Source of the DNA: Sporichthyaceae bacterium
Lineage (GTDB): Bacteria > Actinomycetota > Actinomycetes > JACCUZ01
Direction of reading: 5' to 3'
Assembly (NCBI GenBank): GCA_013698395.1
Contig: JACCUZ010000008.1
Coordinates: 1-19,872, forward strand
DNA: 19,872 bases
This document shows, piece after piece, positions 1 to 6,935 of the stretch (positions are counted from its first letter, which is position 1; every line of letters starts with the position of its first letter). The notes beneath the pieces are model-generated. The model saw nothing but the letters and a program-made list of their open reading frames with translations, had not been told where the DNA came from and searched no databases. Made by a program: the position numbers and the translations under genes.

Positions 1-222
1 GATCAGCACGGCGAGCCGGTGTCGCTGGGCATCGGAGGTGCTGTCGTTGACCAGCCGGGCCAGCTCCGCGAGCAGCGGATGGGTGCATCGCGGATGGTCG
101 CTCCAGCGCTCACCTGCCAAGACCGAGGCCATCTCCATGAAGCAGGCGCCCTTACGGCTGCTGCGGTGCTTGCCACGGGACAGGATCGGCAGCAGCTCTG
201 GCGTCGACGAGGAACCGGACAT
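1..222 (-). CDS. Hypothetical protein, N-terminal 74 residues (3' end outside window)
   Basis: Minus-strand frame starting at ATG 222 and open to the left edge, so the C-terminus is missing. The start is supported by a purine-rich GGGAG a few bases upstream on the minus strand. The peptide begins MSGSSSTPELLPILSRGKHR and continues with GACFMEMASVLAGERWSDHP and a stretch ending in LARLVNDSTSD. It resembles a family of small actinobacterial proteins I recall only as hypothetical; the Gly-Ala-Cys-Phe-Met-Glu and Trp-Ser-Asp-His-Pro segments look conserved. No signal peptide or membrane segment is visible. Longer overlapping frames on both strands here are Arg/Ser/Pro-rich and look like shadows. 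No function is assigned; it reads like a cytoplasmic protein. Confidence 0.6.
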   Translation of the reverse strand, partial: MSGSSSTPELLPILSRGKHRSSRKGACFMEMASVLAGERWSDHPRCTHPLLAELARLVNDSTSDAQRHRLAVLI

Positions 223-392
223 GCGCACTCCCACCTGGTGTCGGACCTTGGGGTCCAGTCTGCGCCTCTCGGCTGCCCGCGCAACAGCCCACCTGGGCAA
301 CGATGACCTCACGGAGCGCAACCGTGGCGCGCCCGGACAAATCGGACTCTCCGGAGGCTCAAGTCGAGCGGTGCCACAGTCGATCTTCTGGC

Positions 393-1805
393 ATGACCCG
401 TCGCCGCACGCTCGCCGTCGTTGCATCACTGGCCCTGGTCGGAGGCCTGGCAGCCCAACCAGCCGGCACCGCCACCGCTGCGCACTCCGGCCTGGGCATG
501 CCGACGCAGGCGTTCTATGACGGCAACGGGGGCCAGGAGAACTCCAGCACGGGCGGGCTCTGGACCGACATGGTCGGGGGCGTCTCATCGCGGCCCTACG
601 TCCGCTCGTTGTCAGTGGTCAATGACGGCGTCACGACCCCGGTGTTCTCCGACGCTGGCGTCACGCCGCCTGCTGCTTCCGATGGTGGCCTCACGGCCGT
701 CGTGGCGCCGATCAACCTGTGCAAGGCAGGCGAACCAGAGCAAGCGGGCCGCTGCTACAGCACACCGAACCGGGTCGCGGTCACACTGGTCCGCGCTCAC
801 GAGAACACCAACATCTGGGACTTCTCCGCCGACGCTTCTGACGCCGCACCGCGGGTCGACGCCAACACTGTGATCGACATGACGCTCGCCCTGAACACGC
901 TGGGCCGGAGCCTGCGCTGGAGCTGGGCCAACGGCGACCTCGTCTCCTGGCGGACCGACCGGCTCGGGCAGGACGACGCGACGGTGCGGATCAGGTTCCG
1001 TCCTGCGACTGCGCCGCTGGTCAGCTCGTTCCCCGAAGGGAACGGCTGCACCGCCACGCCAGTTCGTGACTGCGACATCGAGCGGGCCGACTCGGAGGTG
1101 CGCACCGCCACGCTGCTGCTCAGCCTCGACGACACGTTGGACGCGGCGCTGACCGGTGCGGTCTTCGCCACCCAGAATGCGTTCGCCGGTTTCCTGGAGC
1201 CGGGTGGCACGTCGAGCGCGCCCACCCTCGACGTGCAGGTTGCCTCGACCCACCTGCGCTCCGACGGTTCTCAGCAGCTCGGTGTCGTGGAGGCTCTGCT
1301 GCCCTCGACCGCGCTGCTGCAGCTGTACGGCATCCCGGCAGCGGATGCTGCCCGTGCCTTCACCGCGACCCGTACCGGCGACCCGGGCAGCAACGCGGCG
1401 CCGACGTACACCGAGTGGAATGCCGCCGAACACGGGACCGACGGCCTGCTCGTCACGGTCCGAGACATCACCTTCAGCGTGCCCAGCTATCGGGTCAAGA
1501 GCCGCATCCCCCGCGCCACGACCAGCGCCTCGGTCGGTGCGACCCGCACGAAGGTGAAGCTGAGCGAGACCCGATGCTCGGGGACCCGCCGCTGCGTGGC
1601 GTCGGTCTACGACCTCGGCCTCAAGAGCCGTACGAGGTACCTCCCGGCCCGCCCGCCGATCGCCAAGGGCCTGCCGGTGCGGTCGAGCGAGGTGACGCTG
1701 AAGGTGGAGCGGCGCGAACTGGCCCGCAACCACGCGTACGCGGTCGTCATCAAGCGAGTCGGGACCAAGAAGCTCGCCTCGACCGCCCGCGGCGTCACCC
1801 GCTGA
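393..1805 (+). CDS. Secreted protein of unknown function
   Basis: A 470-residue protein. The chosen ATG at 393 puts a Sec signal peptide at the N-terminus: MTRRR, a hydrophobic core (LAVVASLALVGGLA), then a small-residue cleavage region near ATATAA (about residue 30). An in-frame start at 303 would bury the signal behind 30 charged residues. No good ribosome site precedes 393, so the start is only moderately sure. The mature part is beta-rich with no transmembrane helix, sortase signal or lipobox. Six cysteines (C110, C121, C219, C227, C395, C401) could form three disulfides. The last 100 residues are strongly basic. I recognise no enzymatic motif. It sits alone between a divergent partial gene and the vapBC operon. 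Extracellular location is inferred from the signal peptide. Confidence 0.8.
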   Translation: MTRRRTLAVVASLALVGGLAAQPAGTATAAHSGLGMPTQAFYDGNGGQENSSTGGLWTDMVGGVSSRPYVRSLSVVNDGVTTPVFSDAGVTPPAASDGGLTAVVAPINLCKAGEPEQAGRCYSTPNRVAVTLVRAHENTNIWDFSADASDAAPRVDANTVIDMTLALNTLGRSLRWSWANGDLVSWRTDRLGQDDATVRIRFRPATAPLVSSFPEGNGCTATPVRDCDIERADSEVRTATLLLSLDDTLDAALTGAVFATQNAFAGFLEPGGTSSAPTLDVQVASTHLRSDGSQQLGVVEALLPSTALLQLYGIPAADAARAFTATRTGDPGSNAAPTYTEWNAAEHGTDGLLVTVRDITFSVPSYRVKSRIPRATTSASVGATRTKVKLSETRCSGTRRCVASVYDLGLKSRTRYLPARPPIAKGLPVRSSEVTLKVERRELARNHAYAVVIKRVGTKKLASTARGVTR

Positions 1806-1921
1806 GCCGCCCCGACCGACCACTTGCGGGCTCGACGTCCGGGGATCCGGGGCGTGCATCACGGCCTCAACCGTGACTAACGCCGCTTGCGCTTCCACAT
1901 CTGTAGCAGCAGAATGCATGT

Positions 1922-2158
1922 GTGCCTAAATCGATTACGGTCCGGAATGTCCCTGACGAGACCATCGCCGAGCTCGCGGCTCGGGCAGCCTCGACCGGGC
2001 GGTCGCTGCAGGAGTACTTGCGCGGACGGCTGGTCGAAATGGCGCAGATGCCGGACCCCGAAGTGTTCCTCGCCAAGATCCGCGCCCGCAAAGCGGCGAC
2101 CGGAAGCTCCTTGTCCCCCGAGCACATCCTCAGGCACCGGGACGCCGACCGTCGATGA
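1922..2158 (+). CDS. vapB: VapB-type antitoxin (FitA-like, ribbon-helix-helix)
   Basis: A 78-residue protein starting at GTG 1922. The N-terminus MPKSITVRNVPDETIAELAA is a typical ribbon-helix-helix DNA-binding fold: a beta strand (ITVRNVP), then two helices with RAASTGRSLQEYL. The C-terminal part (about 40-78) would be the toxin-neutralising tail. In this family the antitoxin binds and inhibits its PIN-domain ribonuclease partner and represses its own promoter. Its stop codon overlaps the start of the downstream toxin gene by 4 bases (ATGA, 2155-2158), which indicates translational coupling. No strong ribosome site is visible; an upstream ATG at 1914 lies in another frame. Confidence 0.88.
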   Translation: MPKSITVRNVPDETIAELAARAASTGRSLQEYLRGRLVEMAQMPDPEVFLAKIRARKAATGSSLSPEHILRHRDADRR

Positions 2159-2556
2159 GGCTGGTGGTCGACGCCTCGGTTGTGGTGGCTGCCCTGGTCG
2201 ACGGCGGCCCGGTCGGACGCTGGGCCGAGTCGGCTTTGTCATCGGGGCTAGCGGCTGCCCCGCACCTCATGCTCGTCGAGGCGGCGAACATTCTGCGGCG
2301 CGCGGCGCTGAGCGGTGACGTCTCCGCCGATACCGCGGCGTTGGCTCACAACGACCTGCTCTCCTTCCGAGTTGCCCTCTTCCCTTACTCGCCGTTTGCT
2401 TCCCGCGTGTGGGAACTGGGAGCGAACGTGACGGCGTACGACGCGTGGTACATCGCGCTGGCTGAGTCGTTGGACGCGCCGTTGGCCACGCTGGATCTGC
2501 GGCTGAGCCGCGCACCGGGAGTCCGGTGCGAGTTCATGGCAGGACCGGCGGGCTGA
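2155..2556 (+). CDS. vapC: VapC-type PIN-domain ribonuclease toxin
   Basis: A 133-residue protein that fits a complete PIN domain. Acidic active-site residues are in the expected places: D6 (LVVDASV), E42 (MLVEAAN), D96 (TAYDAWYIALAE) and D114 (ATLDLRL). These coordinate Mg2+/Mn2+ for cleavage of RNA, commonly tRNA or rRNA in this family; the target here cannot be read from sequence. It overlaps the upstream antitoxin by 4 bases, so the two form one operon. The gene looks intact and probably active. Activity would be controlled by the VapB antitoxin and by conditional autorepression of the operon. Confidence 0.92.
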   Translation: MRLVVDASVVVAALVDGGPVGRWAESALSSGLAAAPHLMLVEAANILRRAALSGDVSADTAALAHNDLLSFRVALFPYSPFASRVWELGANVTAYDAWYIALAESLDAPLATLDLRLSRAPGVRCEFMAGPAG

Positions 2557-2668
2557 GCCGGCTCGCGAGCTGGCTCGCCAGCCGGTCCTCGAGCCATCTG
2601 CGAGACACTCGCTGGCGCCAGCCCCCGCGCTGTGCTGCGCGAGGTGCGCGCCGAGGCGGGCGCGTGAC

Positions 2669-2926
2669 TGCGCTGGATGCCAAGGCGCCATCTGTCTGAA
2701 GCTGACCGGACGCACCAACAAGGCGGACAGTCACGATGAGGCCCGCGCTGAACTCCGCGCAGCCGGTCCCGCCGGCCGAGCACTGGAGCCGACGTTTGCA
2801 AGGCTGCTCAGGCTCAAGCCGAGAGCGCAATATCAACAGGGGTCGGTGATAGCGAGCGATGCCGCGAAGGCTGTGGAATGGGCGGCCCGCATGTTCGACA
2901 GAGCCCAGGAGGTCGTCAGCGGCTAA
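2669..2926 (+). pseudogene. Degenerate C-terminal remnant of a HEPN-like protein
   Basis: In one plus-strand frame ending at TAA 2924-2926, the last ~75 codons read as a convincing protein: ICLKLTGRTNKADSHDEARA, then ALEPTFARLLRLKPRAQYQ, then SDAAKAVEWAARMFDRAQEV. No ATG or GTG start and no plausible N-terminus precede it in that frame. Just upstream, around 2685-2690, a neighbouring frame (ALDAKA) looks like the continuation, which suggests a small deletion and frameshift. The pattern (alternating helices, LRLKxxAQY, SDAxKAVxxA) resembles actinobacterial HEPN-domain proteins as I remember them, often partners of nucleotidyltransferases or toxin modules. Both the family and the pseudogene status are inferences. 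It lies between vapBC and the ERCC4-Lsr2 gene, in the 450-bp stretch without an intact gene. Confidence 0.42.
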
Positions 2927-3008
2927 TCCTCCGCCAGACCTGGAACGGTCCGGCAGCCGGCAGACGTACTCATGCGACGGGTCGGCAGGCAGACTTGGCA
3001 GGGTGGAG

Positions 3009-3974
3009 ATGCTGATCGCCCGCAACCCCGACCCCGACAGCAAGCTGCCCTATCTGTTGTGGTTGCCGGTCGGTGGGGGTCTGGTGTTCCGGACGAAGGA
3101 CACGTGGCCGCGCACAGCCGCGCTGTACTGCCACCCAGTGCCCGCCTCGGACTGGCCCGTGGTGCCCGAGTTGGTCGAGCGGGTGCCGCTGCGGGCCTGT
3201 AACCGTCGTGGGGCCGCGATCGACGTGGTGGCCGAGCGAAGCCGCGAGAACCGCTCGCAGATCGTGTTCACCAGGGCCCGTGGCCGCGAGATGGTGTTCT
3301 GGCAGTCGCCACGCACCCGCAAGCAGGCCCGGCCCGATGTCCGGATGCCGACCGCGCGCGCTGCGGGAATCGATGAGCTCGAGATCGTGGTCGACGCCCA
3401 CGAGCGCTATCCGTACCGATTCGCCGACCAACGCGTACGTACAGTCCGACGCGGCCTGGCCTGCGGGGACTATGCCGTCAGCCTTGACGGAAGGCTGGTC
3501 GCGGCCGTGGAGCGCAAGTCGCTGCCTGACCTCGTGTCCAGCCTGACCAGCGGTCGCCTGCGCTTCGCCCTCGGGGAGCTCGCCGCGCTGCCGCGCGCCG
3601 CGGTTGTCGTGGAGGACCGGTTCTCCCAGGTGTTCGCCTTGACCTGGGTCCGCCCCGCCCAGGTGGCCGACGGCTTGGCCGAGCTTCAGGTCCGCTGGCC
3701 GACGATCGCGATCGTGTTCTGCGAGACACGCAAGCTGGCCGAGGAGTGGACCTACCGCTACCTCGCGGCCGCGCATGCGTGGGCCTCCGATGAGGGTCCC
3801 GCGCTTGCTCGGATCGGTGGTGGTCTCTTGGACACCGAGAGCGGCCCGCTCCAACCGGCCCCGTCCACCGCCGAACTAAGAGCATGGGCAGTCGCTCAAG
3901 GGCTCGACGTGTCCGACCGCGGACGGTTGCGCCCCGAGATACACCAAGCCTGGTTGGATGCCCACGGCTCGTAA
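3009..3974 (+). CDS. ERCC4-family nuclease fused to an Lsr2-type DNA-binding domain
   Basis: A 321-residue protein from ATG 3009, with AGGG at 3000-3003 as ribosome site; a GTG at 3003 is the alternative. Residues ~1-110 are an N-terminal region with no motif I can name. Residues ~120-260 are an ERCC4 (XPF/Mus81-type) nuclease core: VVDAHER (D129), GDY (153-155) and ERKSLPD (E168, R169, K170, D174), matching the metal-binding GDxn/ERKxxxD signature. Residues ~285-321 (AELRAWAVAQGLDVSDRGR) match the C-terminal DNA-binding domain of the actinobacterial nucleoid protein Lsr2, including the RGR minor-groove loop (304-306). Family knowledge suggests a structure-specific endonuclease; the Lsr2 tail suggests targeting to AT-rich, often foreign, DNA. 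That targeting is inference. No helix-hairpin-helix or helicase domain is present. Confidence 0.85.
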   Translation: MLIARNPDPDSKLPYLLWLPVGGGLVFRTKDTWPRTAALYCHPVPASDWPVVPELVERVPLRACNRRGAAIDVVAERSRENRSQIVFTRARGREMVFWQSPRTRKQARPDVRMPTARAAGIDELEIVVDAHERYPYRFADQRVRTVRRGLACGDYAVSLDGRLVAAVERKSLPDLVSSLTSGRLRFALGELAALPRAAVVVEDRFSQVFALTWVRPAQVADGLAELQVRWPTIAIVFCETRKLAEEWTYRYLAAAHAWASDEGPALARIGGGLLDTESGPLQPAPSTAELRAWAVAQGLDVSDRGRLRPEIHQAWLDAHGS

Positions 3975-3989
3975 TGTTCCCAGGACGAG

Positions 3990-4012
3990 TGGTACCATTT
4001 CTCGTACCGGTA
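3990..4012. promoter_or_regulatory. Putative YefM operator (two short palindromes)
   Basis: Two 8-bp perfect palindromes, TGGTACCA (3990-3997) and TACCGGTA (4005-4012), lie 15 bp apart, centre to centre, upstream of the yefM start. TACCAT at 3993-3998 could serve as a -10 box. YefM/Phd antitoxins are known to bind paired palindromes over their own promoters; the role here is inferred from position and symmetry. Confidence 0.45.
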
Positions 4013-4024
4013 TGGAGGGGGCAG

Positions 4025-4270
4025 ATGGCAGTGACCGCGAGCGAGGCCCGGAAGAATCTCTTCCCACTCATCGAACAGGTCAATGACGACCGGACACCAG
4101 TGGAGATCACTTCGCGCCGTGGTGACGCCGTCTTGATGTCTCGCGCGGACTATGACGCACTGCAGGAGACCGCGCACCTGCTGCGGGTCCCAGCCAACGC
4201 GCGCAGGCTGCTCGAGAGCCTGGAACAGGCCGCAACCGGAGTGCGGGAACGGCACGACCTCGTTCAATGA
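4025..4270 (+). CDS. yefM: YefM/Phd-family antitoxin
   Basis: An 81-residue protein. ATG 4025 is preceded by a strong purine-rich ribosome site (GGAGGGGGCAG), which decides the start over the longer upstream frame. The N-terminus MAVTASEARKNLFPLIEQVN is the canonical Phd/YefM DNA-binding fold, followed by TPVEITSRRGDAVLMSRADY. The C-terminal helix region (about 55-81) would bind the toxin. In the family, YefM neutralises the ribosome-dependent mRNA interferase YoeB and the complex represses the operon. It overlaps yoeB by 4 bases (4267-4270), which indicates coupling. Confidence 0.93.
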   Translation: MAVTASEARKNLFPLIEQVNDDRTPVEITSRRGDAVLMSRADYDALQETAHLLRVPANARRLLESLEQAATGVRERHDLVQ

Positions 4271-4521
4271 GGCCGGTGTTCACCTCACACGGCTGGGAGG
4301 ACTACACGCACTGGCTGTCTTCGGACCGGACGACCCTCAAGCGGATCAACCGCCTTATCGACGACGTCCTAAGGGACCCCTTCGACGGGATCGGCAAGCC
4401 GGAACAGCTGAAGCACGTGCTTGCTGGCGCGTGGTCCCGGCGCATCAGCGAGGAACATCGGCTCGTGTACCTCGTCGACGGTGATGACGTCGTCATCCTG
4501 CAGGCGCGCTACCACTACTAG
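4267..4521 (+). CDS. yoeB: YoeB/Txe mRNA interferase toxin
   Basis: An 84-residue protein, the same length as E. coli YoeB. Catalytic residues fall at the same numbers as in that enzyme: E46 (KPEQLK), R65 (EEHRLVY), H83 and Y84 (QARYHY, the last two residues). The usual signature WSRRISEEHRLVY is present. YoeB binds the 50S subunit and cleaves mRNA in the ribosomal A site. The gene is translationally coupled to yefM and appears intact. Its stop codon lies 17 bases from the stop codon of the convergent ADP-ribosylglycohydrolase gene. Confidence 0.95.
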   Translation: MRPVFTSHGWEDYTHWLSSDRTTLKRINRLIDDVLRDPFDGIGKPEQLKHVLAGAWSRRISEEHRLVYLVDGDDVVILQARYHY

Positions 4522-4529
4522 CCCGCCCA

Positions 4530-4551
4530 GCGCCTACGTTACCGGTGGCGC
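4530..4551. terminator. Possible weak hairpin between convergent genes
   Basis: GCGCC (4530-4534) and GGCGC (4547-4551) could form a 5-bp GC stem with a 12-nt loop across the stop codon of the minus-strand gene. It has no T tract, so a terminator role for the convergent genes is only a positional guess. Confidence 0.2.
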
Positions 4552-5948
4552 AAGCCGTGCCTGCTCCCGCCAGGCTGCAGAAGATGCTCGTCGAAGGAGC
4601 GGTTCCACCGACCCAGGTACGGCCAGCGGTCGGTGACGTACGCCGTCGCTTCCTCGGCCGTCATCCCCTCGTCGCGCATCAGCCAGGCCCGCAGCACCAG
4701 ACCCGTCCGAGAGGCACCACCGAAGCAGTGCACCAGCACCCGGTTGTTGTCGGCGCGCAAGGCGGCCATGTCACCAAGCACGTCGTCGAGGACTTGCGCG
4801 AGGTCGTAGTTGGACTCGTCGTCGGTGAGGTAGGCGAAGCGCTGCACCTCGTGGCCGAAGCGGCCACCGGTCCGGCACAGGGAGATCACCGCGAAGTCGC
4901 GGTCGCTGTGGCGGGCGCCGTCCAGGTCGGCGGCCCACACCCCGTCGGCGATCTCGCGAGGCTCGAGATGCTCCGACGGCGTGGCCTCGTACGGCCCCTT
5001 CGTGCTGCCTGCGAGCCGGGCGGCGAGCCAGTGCAGGTCACCGAGATGTGTGACCGGCGACTCGAAGCCCGGTAGTGAGCCGTGCACGACCGATGTCCAG
5101 CGCATCGGGATGCCAGTGATGCCGACGACGGCGCCGACCAGGCCGCCGGTGACGGCGGCGACCGTGTCGGTGTCGCCCCCGAGGTCGATCACCTCCCGCA
5201 TCGCCTCCTCGAACGACGACGACTCCCGAAGCGCCCACACCGCGGAGCCCAGGGTGGGCCACACCGCGCCGTTGGGCTCGGTCGCCTGGTCCGGGGTCCA
5301 CGAGGGGTCGAGGACGGTCGCCCACCGTGCCCGGTGCTCCTGCGCCACCAGCGCGAGCGCCGGTTCGACCGCCGCCAACGGGTCACCACCGTCCAGGGCG
5401 ACCCGGACCAGCTCGTGGAAGATCGCGCAGCCCTCACCGGCCGACGGGTCGCCGTGGGTCAACGCGGAGATCCGGCGGGCGGCGTCCATCGTCACCTCGG
5501 TGCCGGCTCGGGCGAACCAAATAGCAGCCGGCGTCGTGCGCATCAGCGACCCGTTGCCGGCCGCGCGGGCACCGGAGGCGGAGTGCTCCCGCGCGGCGAC
5601 ATCCCATGGGCGACCGGAGCCGAGCACCGCCGACGTCTGCACGCCGACGTCCTTCGGTCCCGCAGCGGCCCACCGGCGGAACCGGTCGAACATCTCCGCC
5701 TCGTCCAGCCCACCGCAGGCAAGCAGCGACTCCGCAACCAGCAGCGCCATCTGGGTGTCATCGGTCCATTCGCCCGGCTCCCAGAGCCCGCTGCCGCACA
5801 TCTCGGTCTCGACACCGCACGCCGGAGTCGGAAAGCGCTGCGAGAACCGCCCCGCCGGGCCGAACTCGAACGGCGCGCCGAGCGCGTCGCCCACGACCGA
5901 CCCGATCAGTGCCCCGGCCACCCGGAGCCGACGTGCTTCGCTGGTCAT
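4539..5948 (-). CDS. ADP-ribosylglycohydrolase fused to a dual-specificity phosphatase-like domain
   Basis: A 469-residue two-domain protein. Residues 1 to ~310 are an ADP-ribosylglycohydrolase (DraG/ARH) domain: GDALGAPFEF (20-29), WTDDTQMAL (61-69), THGDP (164-168) and IDLGGDTDTV (254-263), with D63, D64, D255, D259 and D261 as likely Mg2+ ligands. Residues ~325-457 resemble a cysteine phosphatase: VLVHCFGGASRTG (404-416) has the HCx5R loop with C408 and R414, and a candidate general-acid region lies near TDDESNYDL (375-383). The first domain is expected to remove ADP-ribose from protein or nucleotide targets and the second to dephosphorylate protein or another phosphoester. The ATG overlaps the upstream gene's stop by 4 bases, so the two are coupled. 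Domains are clear; substrates are unknown. Confidence 0.9.
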   Translation of the reverse strand: MTSEARRLRVAGALIGSVVGDALGAPFEFGPAGRFSQRFPTPACGVETEMCGSGLWEPGEWTDDTQMALLVAESLLACGGLDEAEMFDRFRRWAAAGPKDVGVQTSAVLGSGRPWDVAAREHSASGARAAGNGSLMRTTPAAIWFARAGTEVTMDAARRISALTHGDPSAGEGCAIFHELVRVALDGGDPLAAVEPALALVAQEHRARWATVLDPSWTPDQATEPNGAVWPTLGSAVWALRESSSFEEAMREVIDLGGDTDTVAAVTGGLVGAVVGITGIPMRWTSVVHGSLPGFESPVTHLGDLHWLAARLAGSTKGPYEATPSEHLEPREIADGVWAADLDGARHSDRDFAVISLCRTGGRFGHEVQRFAYLTDDESNYDLAQVLDDVLGDMAALRADNNRVLVHCFGGASRTGLVLRAWLMRDEGMTAEEATAYVTDRWPYLGRWNRSFDEHLLQPGGSRHGLRHR

Positions 5949-6880
5949 GCCACACCGTCCTGGTGATCTGCCAGGGTGCGTCCGCCGATGCTTTCCTGCA
6001 TCCGCACGCCGAGCCCGTCGACCAGACTCAGCAAGCCAATCAGCGCGTTCCTGAGCAGCTCAGGCACGAACGGCCGGCAGAAGAGCCGGTACTCCAGCAG
6101 CACGTGACCGTCGTGGAAGACCACCCGCCCGTACCGGATGGACTTGTTGACCTCGTTGAGGGTGTGGCCCACCCGTGGGGTCCAGCGGACGTCTTGCAGC
6201 ACGGCCGCGAAGAGGGTCACCGCCGGCGAGTCCTCCTCGACGCGCACGTAGACCACCGTGTCCTCGGCCGGGACCGGGATGTCGCCGTCCGGGTCGAACT
6301 CGACCTCTCCGTCCACGACCGACGACACGGCATCGGCGACCAAGTCACGCAGCTCGTCGGGGTCCAGAGCCAGGCTCACCGTGAGATCGATCGACGGTGT
6401 CTCCGGCTCGGCGACCATCAGCCCGAACGGCAGCTGGTCGGCCTCGAGCGGGCCGTCCTCGCCGAACCCGCTGGCCTCCAGGAACGAGGGCGCCGGCACT
6501 CCGTACACGTCGCGCAGGGTGGCCACCAGCAGCCCGGCCAGTGCGTCGGCGTCGCCGGGCACCTCGTCGTCGCGCCAGAAGTTGCCGCTGCCCTCCGGGT
6601 CGGCTTGCCAGCCGAGCGCCATCAGCTGCTCGACGCGAGCATCCTCGAGCCGGAACCTCTCGTCGAGGTAGTCATTGCTCACGGCCTCCGACCGCACGTT
6701 GAGCCCCTCGACCACGAGCTGGACGTACGGCACGGCCTCGTCCATGTCCTCTTCCGACCAGGCCAGCTCGAGGAGCACGGTCTCGTCCGGCGGGACCTCC
6801 TCGAGCCAGGTGCCCAGCCGGCTCTCGAGCGCCCCCCAGGCCCGCTCGGTCTGCTGCTCCCACGCGTCTGTCGTCGTCAT
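5945..6880 (-). CDS. TY-Chap/YbjN-like putative peptide-binding chaperone
   Basis: A 311-residue acidic protein. ATG 6880 has a strong upstream AAGGGGGG ribosome site. The N-terminal ~125 residues (WGALESRLGTWLEEVPPDET, GWQADPEGSGNFWRDDEVP, LAGLLVATLRDVYGV) match, from memory, the TY-Chap N-terminal domain. Residues ~200-300 (DGEVEFDPDGDIPVP, DVRWTPRVGHTLNEVNKSIR, CRPFVPELLRNALIGLLSLVD) resemble YbjN/type III secretion chaperone-like folds. The family is named for relation to CesT/YbjN chaperones; a client has not been established. No signal peptide or membrane helix is seen. It overlaps the ADP-ribosylglycohydrolase gene by 4 bases, so that enzyme may be its partner or client (inference). 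Confidence 0.7.
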   Translation of the reverse strand: MTTTDAWEQQTERAWGALESRLGTWLEEVPPDETVLLELAWSEEDMDEAVPYVQLVVEGLNVRSEAVSNDYLDERFRLEDARVEQLMALGWQADPEGSGNFWRDDEVPGDADALAGLLVATLRDVYGVPAPSFLEASGFGEDGPLEADQLPFGLMVAEPETPSIDLTVSLALDPDELRDLVADAVSSVVDGEVEFDPDGDIPVPAEDTVVYVRVEEDSPAVTLFAAVLQDVRWTPRVGHTLNEVNKSIRYGRVVFHDGHVLLEYRLFCRPFVPELLRNALIGLLSLVDGLGVRMQESIGGRTLADHQDGVA

Positions 6881-6935
6881 CTCGACCCCCCTTGTTCGAC
6901 TCCCATTCTGCCTAGGGGGTCGGACAGAACCCCGG

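Noticed and set aside
612..1919. 435-codon minus-strand open frame over the secreted protein gene
   Set aside because: Composition is Arg/Gly/Val-rich with no domain, while the plus strand has a signal peptide and ordered cysteines.
2558..2585. Hairpin CCGGCT...AGCCGG after vapC as a terminator
   Set aside because: Only a 6-bp stem with a 16-nt loop and no T tract; such repeats are common in high-GC DNA.
6916..6933. GGGGT...ACCCC hairpin between dinB2 and the TY-Chap gene as a terminator
   Set aside because: A 5-bp stem without a T tract, and the downstream gene has its own ribosome site on the same strand, so read-through is equally likely.
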